Shown piece after piece: positions 35,408 through 44,060 of a stretch of DNA of 64,000 bases. Origin of the DNA: Caballeronia sp. SBC1 (lineage in GTDB: Bacteria; Pseudomonadota; Gammaproteobacteria; Burkholderiales; Burkholderiaceae); assembly GCF_011493005.1 (NCBI RefSeq), contig NZ_CP049157.1, positions 558,001-622,000 on the forward strand, written 5' to 3'. The translations under genes and the position numbers were made by a program. Numbering within the stretch: the stretch's first letter is position 1; the number at the start of each line of letters is the position of its first letter. The notes below the pieces were generated by a model that saw only the letters and a list, made by a program, of their open reading frames with translations, had not been told where the DNA came from and made no database searches.

Positions 35408-36691
35408 ATGCGGTCGCATCACGCTCGTAGAAAAATAGCCTTGCCTTTGCAGATGCTCCTCGGACTGGTCCTGGGATGTGTGGTCGGGTTTCTGTTTCCG
35501 CATTTCGCCGCGAAGCTTGCGCCCGTTGGCACTGCGTTCGTGCAGGCGATCAAGATGATCGTCGTGCCGCTGGTGTTCACCGCGATCACGCTCGGCATCT
35601 ACCAGATGGGCAATCAGACCCGCTCGCTCGGGCGGGTGTCGGCGATCAGCCTCATCTACTTCTTCGTTGCGACCGTGATCTCCATCTTCATCGGTCTCGG
35701 GCTCAATGCGCTGTTCCATCCGGGCCTGGGTGCGAACTTGGCCGAAGCAGCCAAGCCCGGGAAAGTCATTGCTACGAGCGTTGACTGGACCAAGTTTTTC
35801 CTCGACATGATTCCTAGCAATATCGTGGCGGCTATGTCGGGCAGCAATCTTTTGCCGGTGCTGTTCTTCGCGGTGCTTCTCGGGCTTGCGCTGGCCTCGC
35901 TCGGCAACCGCGCGAAGCCGCTGATCGATGTGCTGGACGCATTGATGGCAGCGGTGTTCAAAGTGACGGACTGGATCATCTCGCTCTCGCCCATCGCGAT
36001 CTTCGCGATCATCTCGTGGCTCTTCGCCACCCAGGGGATCGCAACGCTGCTGTCGCTCGTGAAGCTGGTCGGAGTGATGTATCTCGGCCTCGCGCTGCTT
36101 GTCGTGATCTTCATGATCGTGCTGAAGGTGATCGGTGAAAAGCCGTGGCAGGTGACGCGGCAAATCAGCGAGCCGGTGCTGCTGGCGTTCGCCACACGCT
36201 CGTCGGAAGCAAGCCTGCCACTGCATATGGAAAAGCTGGTGAAGATGGGCGTGCCGAAAGCCGTGGCATCCGTGGTGCTGCCGCTCGGCTATGCATTCAA
36301 TCGCGACGGCTCGATCATGTACTTTGCGCTCGCGGTGGGGTTTCTGGCGGACGCGTATCGCATTCCGCTCGACTGGCACACGCTGCTGTCGATCGTGATC
36401 GTCACCACGCTTGCCAGCAAGGGCAGCGCAAACGTGCCCTCAGGCGGCCTCGTGGCGGTCGCGATGGTGCTGAGTACCATCGGCGTTCCGGTGGAGGCAC
36501 TGGCGATCATTGCGGGCGTCGACGCGTTTCTCGACATGGGACGTACGGCAATCAACGTCTACAGCAACACGGTTGCCGTCAAGCTGGTGATGAAACTGGC
36601 GCACGTGGCTTACGAGCAGCCGGCGAGCGAGGCTGAACCGGAGCCAAGTTCTCCGCAGCATGCGACGGGTGTGCCGAGGGGGATTGCATGA
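35408..36691 (+). CDS. DAACS dicarboxylate/amino acid:cation symporter (GltP/DctA-like)
   Basis: The 427-residue protein shows eight transmembrane helices plus re-entrant loops. Key family regions are IKMIVVPLVFTAITLGIYQM, AFATRSSEASLPLH (the serine-rich loop), and YAFNRDGSIMYFALAVGFLA (the NMDGT-type substrate region, here NRDGS). CAGGAG stands before the start. The stop overlaps the aldolase start by ATGA. It probably imports a beta-hydroxy amino acid or other acidic substrate for that enzyme. Confidence 0.9.
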   Translation: MRSHHARRKIALPLQMLLGLVLGCVVGFLFPHFAAKLAPVGTAFVQAIKMIVVPLVFTAITLGIYQMGNQTRSLGRVSAISLIYFFVATVISIFIGLGLNALFHPGLGANLAEAAKPGKVIATSVDWTKFFLDMIPSNIVAAMSGSNLLPVLFFAVLLGLALASLGNRAKPLIDVLDALMAAVFKVTDWIISLSPIAIFAIISWLFATQGIATLLSLVKLVGVMYLGLALLVVIFMIVLKVIGEKPWQVTRQISEPVLLAFATRSSEASLPLHMEKLVKMGVPKAVASVVLPLGYAFNRDGSIMYFALAVGFLADAYRIPLDWHTLLSIVIVTTLASKGSANVPSGGLVAVAMVLSTIGVPVEALAIIAGVDAFLDMGRTAINVYSNTVAVKLVMKLAHVAYEQPASEAEPEPSSPQHATGVPRGIA

Positions 36692-37719
36692 CCGGCATGA
36701 TCGATCTGCGCAGCGATACCGTGACCCGCCCCACTGACGCCATGTGGGACGCGATGCGCGCAGCGTCACTCGGCGACGACACGCTGGAAGGCGACGCAAC
36801 CGTTCAGACGCTGGAACAGGAAGCGGCGGTGTTGCTGGGTAAGGAGGCTGCACTCTTCGTATGCAGCGGCACGATGGGCAATGTGCTGGCGACGCTTGTT
36901 CATGCGAGCCGTGGCGGTGAAGCCGTCCTCGACCAGCACGCGCACATGGCCAACTCGGAAGGCGGCGGCGTCTCCCGGCTTGCGGGCCTGTTCTGTCGCA
37001 CCATTGCTTCGCGTCGTGGGGAGATGGACCTGGACCTGCTAAGAGATAACGTTCGCGGCGGCTATTCGCGCTACGGCGAACCGACGGCGATGGTCGCCAT
37101 CGAGACAAGCCACAATGCCGCGGGCGGTTGCGTTCAAGGGCTCGACTATATGGCCCGCGTAGCTGGCATTGCACGTGAACGAGGCGCTGCCGTCCATGTG
37201 GATGGTGCGCGCCTGTTCAACGCGGCGCTCGCGCTGGGCGTTGAAGCCCGCGAGATTGCCGTACATGGAGATAGTGTCACGTTCTGCCTGTCGAAAGGGC
37301 TAAGCGCGCCGATGGGCTCGGTGCTGCTGGGCTCGCGTGAATTCATCGAACGGGCAAGGACTCTGCGCCGGACAATTGGCGGCGGACTGAGGCAAGCGGG
37401 CATCATGGCCGCCGCGGGTCTGGTCGCGTTACGGACGATGCCCGCGAAGCTTGCCGAGGATCATCGGCGCACGATGCTGCTTTGGCAAAGGCTGCAGAAC
37501 AACGCGCGCGTGGAGACTGATCCACTGGCGCCGCAAACCAATATCCTGCGGCTGGCCGTACCGGACGGCCGGGCGGAGGACTACGCGCAATGGCTCGCAA
37601 CTCATGGGGTTGCAGTGCGGGCAAGCGGCGCGCAAGCGATGCGTCTTGTGATTCACCGGCATATCGACGATGCGGCCATCGATGCAGTGAGCAATGCGTT
37701 CGAGGCTCTGCCAGAGTGA
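36688..37719 (+). CDS. low-specificity threonine aldolase-type PLP enzyme
   Basis: The 343-residue protein is a fold-type I PLP enzyme with IDLRSDTVTRPTDAMWDAM at the N-terminus, LGDDTLEGD, the active-site His in LDQHAHMANSEGG, HVDGARLFNAALALG, and the PLP Lys in SVTFCLSKGLSAPMGS. Family members cleave threonine, allo-threonine or related beta-hydroxy amino acids to glycine and an aldehyde. It is translationally coupled to the DAACS symporter, so uptake and cleavage probably work together. The L-type fold is clear; the preferred substrate is not. Confidence 0.9.
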   Translation: MTGMIDLRSDTVTRPTDAMWDAMRAASLGDDTLEGDATVQTLEQEAAVLLGKEAALFVCSGTMGNVLATLVHASRGGEAVLDQHAHMANSEGGGVSRLAGLFCRTIASRRGEMDLDLLRDNVRGGYSRYGEPTAMVAIETSHNAAGGCVQGLDYMARVAGIARERGAAVHVDGARLFNAALALGVEAREIAVHGDSVTFCLSKGLSAPMGSVLLGSREFIERARTLRRTIGGGLRQAGIMAAAGLVALRTMPAKLAEDHRRTMLLWQRLQNNARVETDPLAPQTNILRLAVPDGRAEDYAQWLATHGVAVRASGAQAMRLVIHRHIDDAAIDAVSNAFEALPE

Positions 37720-37753
37720 TGCCTGGGATCGTGAAGCGCAGCGCTGGCGTCAT

Positions 37754-39484
37754 CTAGCGCGCCTTCGATTCACCATACGTCGCGGGATTCAGGCTGCATG
37801 CGAGACCTTGCCAGTCGACATCACCGACCTCCCATCGGGCCGCGTTTTCGCGAGCGATACGTTGATAAAGCTGCATCGCCCACTGGTCGTCCAGATGCTC
37901 AGTATCCTGCCCCAGATGCTCAAGCAGAAGCTGACAGCGCAATGCTCGCACCACGTCACGATCCCACACCGCTGCATTCATCTCGCTGTGCCCGAACAGG
38001 GAATTCGCATGCAGGTTGCATGAGCCAATCGTCGCCCATACGTCATCGACCAGCATGATCTTCGCGTGAACGTAGACGTATGCCCGGTCGCCGGATCGCG
38101 TCTTCCCGGCTATGCCCGTCAGCACGAAATGCTCGTATTGACCGAGCACTTCCAGCCGGTCGAAAAACGGCTTGCGCTCGGGACGTTGGCGCCACAGGCT
38201 CACATATTCCTCCGGTTCGCCCGGTACCAAAAGCACTACATGCACGCCTCGTTTGAGCGCCTCCTCGAGCGCATACGCAATCTCCGGCACAGGGAGCGCT
38301 TGATTCTCGAGATAGATAGAGCGGCGGGCCGCATTGATCGCCAGCAAGTATTGACCGGTGATCGACCGCTCGCCGCTGGCGATGTCGATTTGATACGGAG
38401 CGCATCCAGGCGCCGCATGAGGGTCGCTATAACAACCCGCATGCACGTTGCGTTGAATCTGCACGACGGTGTTGCCTCGTGCTTCGGATAGGTCCGTTGG
38501 GAAGGGTAAGCGCTCATCGCTGCCATGCGCCCACACTCCCAAGGCCATGTTCCGCTCGCTGGCCTCGTTCCATCGCTGCACGAAATTGTGATGCACGTCG
38601 CTAGCGGATGGGCCCGTGATCTCGACATAGATGTCGTGACGTTGCCCCTCACCCATGTGTCCCGGTTCGACGGCCGCAAAAGTTGGATTGATCCCGCCGA
38701 CAAAAGCCGTTTCCGACGACCTGCCTGCGTCGACCAGCCAGCTTTTCTGATGATGACAATAGGCGAGAGGAGCACGATCCCAGCGTGCGAGAAAACGCGA
38801 GCCGCGTGCGGCAAGCAGGTCGAAGTCCGTGCTCGTGCCGGCGAAGGTCTGCCCGTATCCGCTGCTCTCGGGGTTGGGCCGCCAGAAAATCACACGGACG
38901 TCCAGGCCTCGTTCGACCGCGCGGTCCAGGACGTCGAAAATCGAGCCGCGTCCGTCCGGCATCTGGAAGTCCGTGGCCACGAATGTGACCGTGACCCAGA
39001 CGCTGTGCTGCGCCAGCTCCACGGCTTCGCAAATCCGGCGAAAAGCGGGGCCGCTATCAACCAGAGGCCAGACCCGATTCCCTCCCCGCCTCGGATACGA
39101 TCCGTGCGTGATGAACGGAATGTGTTGCCCGGGTTCGGTGCTTTCTGACGCGTCATGTTGATCCATCGTGAGCTCTTTATCCCCGCTAACGGCGATGTGG
39201 AAAAATGGACCGATCTCCACGTCGAGCATGGCAATTTGACGCGCGATGATGTCGGAAAGAGGTTTATCGGGCTGGGTCAGATAAGCGCCGATGTCGGCCA
39301 GCGTGAGACCAAAACCGCGCAACGCCTGAATCCGATGGAGCCGGGCTATGTCGTCGCGGTTGTACAGCCGGTAGCCGTTGTCGGCGCGCGCCGAGGGCGT
39401 GAGCAGGCCGATAGCGTCGTAGTGATGCAACGCGCGGACGGTCAGTCCGCTCTTCTTCGCCAATTCCCCTACTTTCAAAAGCAT
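37754..39484 (-). CDS. MerR regulator head fused to phospholipase D-like protein
   Basis: The 576-residue protein joins two unrelated parts. Residues 1-90 are a MerR winged helix (VGELAKKSGLTVRALHHYDA and YRLYNRDDIARLHRIQALRG) with the start of its dimerisation helix. Residues 107-576 are a PLD-superfamily protein with two HKD motifs: H245, K247 and D252 in CHHQKSWLVD, and VHAKIMLVDD near residue 497. A Met at residue 107 (ATG 39166) probably marks the former start of the PLD gene. The frame is open across the junction, so an in-frame fusion by deletion is likely. The usual MerR effector domain is missing. Confidence 0.85.
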   Translation of the reverse strand: MLLKVGELAKKSGLTVRALHHYDAIGLLTPSARADNGYRLYNRDDIARLHRIQALRGFGLTLADIGAYLTQPDKPLSDIIARQIAMLDVEIGPFFHIAVSGDKELTMDQHDASESTEPGQHIPFITHGSYPRRGGNRVWPLVDSGPAFRRICEAVELAQHSVWVTVTFVATDFQMPDGRGSIFDVLDRAVERGLDVRVIFWRPNPESSGYGQTFAGTSTDFDLLAARGSRFLARWDRAPLAYCHHQKSWLVDAGRSSETAFVGGINPTFAAVEPGHMGEGQRHDIYVEITGPSASDVHHNFVQRWNEASERNMALGVWAHGSDERLPFPTDLSEARGNTVVQIQRNVHAGCYSDPHAAPGCAPYQIDIASGERSITGQYLLAINAARRSIYLENQALPVPEIAYALEEALKRGVHVVLLVPGEPEEYVSLWRQRPERKPFFDRLEVLGQYEHFVLTGIAGKTRSGDRAYVYVHAKIMLVDDVWATIGSCNLHANSLFGHSEMNAAVWDRDVVRALRCQLLLEHLGQDTEHLDDQWAMQLYQRIARENAARWEVGDVDWQGLACSLNPATYGESKAR

Positions 39485-39512
39485 GCATGCCTCCGTTCAG
39501 TGCGCACGACAA

Positions 39513-39543
39513 AGGCTAGAACCTTACGTTACGTGAGGGTCAA
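39513..39543 (-). promoter_or_regulatory. MerR-type promoter with 19-base spacer
   Basis: On the minus strand, TTGACC (39538-39543) and TAGCCT (39513-39518) are separated by exactly 19 bases. The spacer contains the near-palindrome CTCACGTAACGTAAG (39523-39537). A 19-base spacer with a central dyad is the hallmark of MerR-controlled promoters. It lies about 30 bases before the start of the MerR-PLD fusion, so the fusion probably controls itself. Confidence 0.75.
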
Positions 39544-39825
39544 GCGCATTGGGCTTCTTTCTCGTTTGGGTCCGAACCAGCGTTGGCCGCGCGTGTGCTA
39601 TTGCAATAGCGTTTGCCATTGTTTCGCTGCGCACCATTATCTGTAAGTCGCAAGGCACGGTTTGAAAACAAGCCCGCATAGCAGGGCAACGGCGATTCAG
39701 ATATCCCACTGGGCAGCCAGTCGATAAACGGCGACGCGCCCTTGCCGCAGCCGTCACATCGGCCGCGCTGAATGGGCCAAGTGTCTGCGGGATAACGATA
39801 CCTTCGTTGTGTACGCTCTCAACTA
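39544..39825. other. intergenic, no supportable gene
   Basis: No gene is supported. A 101-codon minus-strand frame here lacks a domain and a ribosome site. Confidence 0.5.
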
Positions 39826-41745
39826 TCAACGCCCTGCATGCTCGCTGCCTGCAGCTCCGCCGAGATGTTCGGCAAGAAACACGTCCATTGCTTCATAGAA
39901 CTCGAACTGGTTCTCTTCATTGCGAAAGCCGTGCCCTTCGTTTTCCTTTAGCATGTATTTGACATCGACGCCGCGCGCACGCAAAGCCTCCACGATCTGA
40001 TCGCTCTCAACCTGTTTGACTCGCGGATCGTTGGCGCCTTGCGCGACCAGGAGCGGAGTCACGATCCGGTCCACGAAGAACAGTGGCGACGCATCGTGCA
40101 GTGCCCGCTTGCCCTCTTCGGTCTGCGGGTTGCCGATCATCTCGTAGAACATGTCGAGCAGCGGTTTCCAATACGGAGGAATCGATTCGAGAAAAGTGAA
40201 GAGGTTCGATACACCGACGTAGTCGACGGCAGCCGCGTATCGATCCGGCGAAAACGCAACGCCCGCCAGTGTCGCGTAGCCACCATAACTTACGCCGTAT
40301 ATCCCGACGCGCGCCGGATCGACAATCCCTTGGGATACGAGCCAGTCGACGCCATCGTCAATATCATTCTGCATGGCGCGACCCCATTGCCCGAAGCTGG
40401 CTTCCCAGAAAGCCCGTCCATATCCCGTCGAGCCCCGGAAATTGACCTGTAGCACCGCATAGCCGCGGTTCGCAAGCAGCTGCGCTTCGACATTGAATCC
40501 CCACATGTCTCTTGCCCAAGGACCGCCATGCGGATTGACGACCAAGGGCAAGGGCTCGGCAAAATCCTGCCCAAGCTCGAATCCCCCGGGCAACGTCAGG
40601 TATCCGCTGAGTTGCAAGCCATCGCGTGCCTTAAAGCGAATCGGCAGCATGGGCGCCATATCGGCACGATCGAGCCAGGGCATCATGTCGGCAAGCTTGG
40701 CCAAGCGCCGGCGATCGATGTCGTAGATCCACACTGAGCCGGCCGACCGATCGCTTGCGGCACGCACGATCGCGCGCGACTCGTCGCGCGTGATGCTCAC
40801 TATGCTAATTTCCTGATCCGGCAACTGCCGCTCAAGATCGGCCCTGACGTCTCGAGCCCAGTTATCGAAGAAATGGCGACGAACCCGATCGTCGATATAT
40901 AAGGCGGCTGTCAGCACGCGCCGCTTTTTCGAATACACGAGCTCGCTCACGTCGACATGCGTGGTCTCAAACAGCAACGCTCCCTCTTCGCCCGTCTGCG
41001 GATCGAATTCGAAAATTGCGGCTTTGTCGCGCCTTCGATTCGATAAAACGTACAGCCGTTTGTCATCGAACGTAAAGAACAAGGGTGAGACAGCTTCACG
41101 GAAGTCCGTCGTCAGAACGGCCCGGAAAGGCTCTGTCTCGACGTCGCGGTAGAGCAGCGTCTGATTGACACCATCGGACGCGGTCGCGACGCGCAAGCGC
41201 CCTTCGTGATCCGTCATCCAGCCCATGACATTGCCCGGATTCTCAGCGAGCGGCGTCAGTTCTCCGGTCATGACGTCAACACGAAAAACGTCAAAGACCT
41301 GCGGATCGCGACGATTCATCTGGATCAACACGTGGCGGTCGTCGTCCCTGAGGTCATCGACAATACTGGCCTTGACGCCATCAAACGGCGTCAGATCGCG
41401 CGGCTCGCCACCGTTGATGGGGACCGAAAGCACGTGGAAGTTTTCGTCGCCTCCAAAATCTTTCACGAACAGGATCTGATCGTTGCCCTTCCATGCTTGC
41501 CCAGGCACGTCGCGTTCCGTCTCGTTGGTCAAGGCGTGCGGCTCGCCTATGGGAGCGCCGTCAGTATCGATCGCTTGCACGAAGATATTCTGGCGGCCGG
41601 AGCACCGCGCAAGAAAGGACAGGTGCCGTCCATCAGGCGCGATTGTGAACGCGTGCTTGTCTGGTCTGCGGAAAAAGTCTCGAACCGCGTACCGTTTGAC
41701 CGCGCCACCGTTACGGTTACCGTTTTGTTGACGTTCAGCGACCAT
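39826..41745 (-). CDS. S9 family (prolyl oligopeptidase-type) peptidase
   Basis: The 639-residue protein has an N-terminal beta-propeller of about 350 residues, including FTIAPDGRHLSFLARCSGRQ, and a C-terminal alpha/beta hydrolase domain. The catalytic Ser is in GIYGVSYGGYATLAG, the Asp in LVAQGANDPRVKQVE and the His in KENEGHGFRNEENQ. GGAGG lies before the start. No signal peptide is seen, so it is cytoplasmic, and it would cut short peptides or acyl-peptides. It appears to be a single-gene unit downstream of the cytochrome operon. Confidence 0.93.
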   Translation of the reverse strand: MVAERQQNGNRNGGAVKRYAVRDFFRRPDKHAFTIAPDGRHLSFLARCSGRQNIFVQAIDTDGAPIGEPHALTNETERDVPGQAWKGNDQILFVKDFGGDENFHVLSVPINGGEPRDLTPFDGVKASIVDDLRDDDRHVLIQMNRRDPQVFDVFRVDVMTGELTPLAENPGNVMGWMTDHEGRLRVATASDGVNQTLLYRDVETEPFRAVLTTDFREAVSPLFFTFDDKRLYVLSNRRRDKAAIFEFDPQTGEEGALLFETTHVDVSELVYSKKRRVLTAALYIDDRVRRHFFDNWARDVRADLERQLPDQEISIVSITRDESRAIVRAASDRSAGSVWIYDIDRRRLAKLADMMPWLDRADMAPMLPIRFKARDGLQLSGYLTLPGGFELGQDFAEPLPLVVNPHGGPWARDMWGFNVEAQLLANRGYAVLQVNFRGSTGYGRAFWEASFGQWGRAMQNDIDDGVDWLVSQGIVDPARVGIYGVSYGGYATLAGVAFSPDRYAAAVDYVGVSNLFTFLESIPPYWKPLLDMFYEMIGNPQTEEGKRALHDASPLFFVDRIVTPLLVAQGANDPRVKQVESDQIVEALRARGVDVKYMLKENEGHGFRNEENQFEFYEAMDVFLAEHLGGAAGSEHAGR

Positions 41746-41832
41746 ATGTGCCTCCGTGAAAGCTGAATTTGAACACGAGAGGCACCTTCCTGCACGCCCG
41801 AGAGTCTCCGTACGTTCTCATCGTGCGCGTCG

Positions 41833-42669
41833 CTACTTACGCCTATGCGCCATGTAGCCCAGATAAGCGATGATCGCGTCGAGGTCTGGATCGCTAAGGC
41901 GGGTCTTGTCGAAGCCTGGCATCTTCATGCCAGACCATTCCCGGATTGATTTCGGATCGCGAATATAAGCCCTTAGCGCCCACGCCTGGAAGTACTCGGT
42001 CGGATTACGCGGCAGGTTCAGGTCCGGGCCGACCGCTGCGTCGCCCGCGCCGTTCATGCGATGGCAAACCATGCACTGCGTGGCAAAGAGTGCCTGTCCA
42101 CGGCGAACCGGTGAGTTCGCCGGCACCCTGTCATCCACGGCAATTTGCGGCCACTTCGCCGCGCGCGAGACCACCGTACGGATGGCATTGATCTGATACG
42201 GCCACTGTTCGCTCATCACACCCGATGCATCTGGATTGATCCAGACGAGATAGAACGGGCCGATATCAGTTCCCTTCGATGTCCGCGGCCAAGGCTTGTC
42301 AAGCGGTTCGATCGCGAGCCACGGCGTCGCGCCGTGACCACTACCGCCGCGCACGAGCGCCGCAGGCAAGTTGGTGACGAAACCATCGGTTGCAGTGATC
42401 TGCAGTTCGGCATCGGCGGGCAATGTTCGCACGCCCGGCAGCGAGCGCAAGGGCACGGCTCGATAGGTCATCGTGCGATGATAGGTGACGTCGCCCGGGA
42501 CCTGGATTGTCGCGGCATCGGGCATGGCCAACAAGGTTTCGGTCGTGAGCGTGGCGGGCGTGCCCGTATCGACCAGCAGCTCTGCAGCCATGGCGGGCAA
42601 AGAGGCGAAAAGCAGCAACATTGCCGGCGCCAGCGCGATCTTGCTGAACTTATGCAGCCGTATCGTCAT
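41833..42669 (-). CDS. exported cytochrome c with N-terminal sulfite-oxidase-like (molybdopterin-type) fold
   Basis: The 278-residue protein has a signal peptide ending AMAAE. An N-terminal domain resembling a reduced oxidoreductase molybdopterin-binding fold contains VPGDVTYHRTMTYRAVPL and LEITATDGF-like strands. A C-terminal class I cytochrome c domain has CMVCH and the distal Met in GMKMPGF. The N-terminal domain is too small for a full Mo-enzyme, and cofactor binding is unproven. It overlaps the upstream DUF2165 gene by 20 bases and is the last gene of the kinase-regulator operon. Confidence 0.75.
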   Translation of the reverse strand: MTIRLHKFSKIALAPAMLLLFASLPAMAAELLVDTGTPATLTTETLLAMPDAATIQVPGDVTYHRTMTYRAVPLRSLPGVRTLPADAELQITATDGFVTNLPAALVRGGSGHGATPWLAIEPLDKPWPRTSKGTDIGPFYLVWINPDASGVMSEQWPYQINAIRTVVSRAAKWPQIAVDDRVPANSPVRRGQALFATQCMVCHRMNGAGDAAVGPDLNLPRNPTEYFQAWALRAYIRDPKSIREWSGMKMPGFDKTRLSDPDLDAIIAYLGYMAHRRK

Positions 42670-43150
42670 TGCGAAGACTCACGAAGATCAACACGAGTGC
42701 AAAGGTCGCAAAGAACCGGAACGCACTTTCCTCTCCGTTCCACGTCGTCGACATCCACATGTCAAACCATTCGCCGCCAATCGACATGAACGCGACCTGC
42801 CACGTGAGGAAGCCGAGCGTGAGCCCCGCAATCGCCATTTGTTTCGCATGACTGAACGCTTGTCCACTCGCCCGGCGCGCGCGCCAGATGTTGAAGGCGC
42901 CGATCCAACAGCACACGGCGGTCGCGGTTTCGAGCGCAATAATCAGCATGTAACCCGCGTTCTGCACGACGGGCGATGTAATCGCGCGATACCGGTTCGG
43001 GTTGCCCGGGAAGGTCGTGTCCATGAGGAACACATGCTGCACGAACGCAAGATTGGTCCCGTAATCAGTCAGGTTACCGAAGCTTACGAGCGACGCGAGC
43101 AGCGCCATCGCCATCACGAGCAGAAGTTTCGAGACGCGGACGATTTCCAT
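42650..43150 (-). CDS. DUF2165 small integral membrane protein
   Basis: The 166-residue protein has four transmembrane helices. FGNLTDYGTNLAFVQHVFLM, the TSPVVQNAGYMLIIALET segment, and GGEWFDMWMS near helix 4 are typical of DUF2165. It starts eight bases after the response regulator stop, with GAGG ahead of its ATG, and its 3' end overlaps the cytochrome c gene. DUF2165 proteins have no proven role. Coupling to a periplasmic cytochrome suggests a membrane partner in electron transfer, which is inference. Confidence 0.8.
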   Translation of the reverse strand: MEIVRVSKLLLVMAMALLASLVSFGNLTDYGTNLAFVQHVFLMDTTFPGNPNRYRAITSPVVQNAGYMLIIALETATAVCCWIGAFNIWRARRASGQAFSHAKQMAIAGLTLGFLTWQVAFMSIGGEWFDMWMSTTWNGEESAFRFFATFALVLIFVSLRNDDTAA

Positions 43151-43158
43151 GGCCTCGC

Positions 43159-43848
43159 TCAGTCGTCGGAGGGTTTGCGCTCGGCCGGCGCGCCGAGCAT
43201 GACTGTCCAGCCGAGTCCGCGCACATTGCGGATCACGCCCTGGCCGAATTTCTTGCGCACTGAATGGATCAGCACATCGACGGCATTGCTCTCCACTTCC
43301 TTGCCCCAGCCGTACAGCTTGTCCTCGATCTGCCCACGCGAGAAGATCGTTCCCGGATGTTCGAGCAGCGCGTGCATCAGCGCAAATTCGCGCGCGGACA
43401 GCGCGCTGGCCTTGTCGCCGAAGGTCAGCGTGCGCTGGTCGAGATTCAGGCTTAGGGTGTCATCGCCGAGCCGGGATACGGCGTAACCCGCCTTGCGCCG
43501 CAGCACCGCACGGATCCGGGCCAGCAGCTCGCCGACTTCGAAGGGCTTGAGCAGATAGTCGTCGGCGCCAATATCGAGGCCCTCGATGCGCGAATCGAGA
43601 TCGTCACGCGCGGTCAGGATCAGCACCGGCACCGGATTGCCGCCCGCGCGCGCGGTGCGCAGCAGTTCGATGCCTGACATGCCCGGCAAGCCGATGTCCA
43701 GCAGCACCACGGTGTAGTCGGCCGCGCTCATGGCCTTGCGTCCAGCGACGCCGTCGCGCACCCAGTCCACGGCGTAGTCCGCGTCCTTCAGTGCGCGCAT
43801 CAGGCTTTGTCCGATCTGGAGATCGTCTTCAACCAGCAGGACTCTCAT
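43159..43848 (-). CDS. OmpR-family response regulator (QseB/PmrA-like)
   Basis: The 229-residue protein has a receiver domain with VLLVEDDLQIG, phospho-acceptor Asp in VVLLDIGLPGMSG and Lys in DDYLLKPFEVGELLARI. The winged helix contains LSAREFALMHALLEHPGTIF and DVLIHSVRKKFG. GGAGGAAGG precedes the start. It is transcribed after the histidine kinase gene, with a hairpin repeat array in the 212-base gap, and before DUF2165. The order kinase then regulator is the reverse of the common one. Confidence 0.95.
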   Translation of the reverse strand: MRVLLVEDDLQIGQSLMRALKDADYAVDWVRDGVAGRKAMSAADYTVVLLDIGLPGMSGIELLRTARAGGNPVPVLILTARDDLDSRIEGLDIGADDYLLKPFEVGELLARIRAVLRRKAGYAVSRLGDDTLSLNLDQRTLTFGDKASALSAREFALMHALLEHPGTIFSRGQIEDKLYGWGKEVESNAVDVLIHSVRKKFGQGVIRNVRGLGWTVMLGAPAERKPSDD

Positions 43849-43865
43849 GCCTTCCTCCTGTGTCG

Positions 43866-44000
43866 ACCAGAGTTGGCGCTTTAGCGCCTTACTCTGGTCC
43901 CATGCCTGAGTTGGCGCTTCAGCGCTTACTCAGGCGCGACCAGCAGTGCCGTTTCAGCGCTTGCTAAGGCTCAGCAAGCAGTGCCGCTTCAGCGCTCACT
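43866..44000. repeat. array of four hairpin repeats between kinase and regulator genes
   Basis: Four related units built round GGCGCTTCAGCGC-like cores follow one another. Unit 1 has arms ACCAGAGT (43866-43873) and ACTCTGGT (43891-43898) round a second inner stem. Unit 2 has arms GCCTGAGT (43904-43911) and ACTCAGGC (43928-43935). Units 3 and 4 carry AGCAGTGCCGTTTCAGCGCT and AGCAGTGCCGCTTCAGCGCT (from 43942 and 43977). Arms differ while cores are kept, as in REP-type elements. In RNA these could attenuate or protect the message. Confidence 0.7.
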
Positions 44001-44060
44001 CCATTCCCACAGCGCCTCTGCATTTGGCGGCACACGCCTTCAACCCGTTCACCACTACCC

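Noticed and set aside
35378..36379. 333-codon minus-strand open frame
   Set aside because: It lies antisense to the DAACS symporter and has His/Arg/Asp-rich shadow composition.
43866..44000. CRISPR array
   Set aside because: The repeats are short, self-complementary and adjacent with no unique spacers of constant length, and no cas gene is present.
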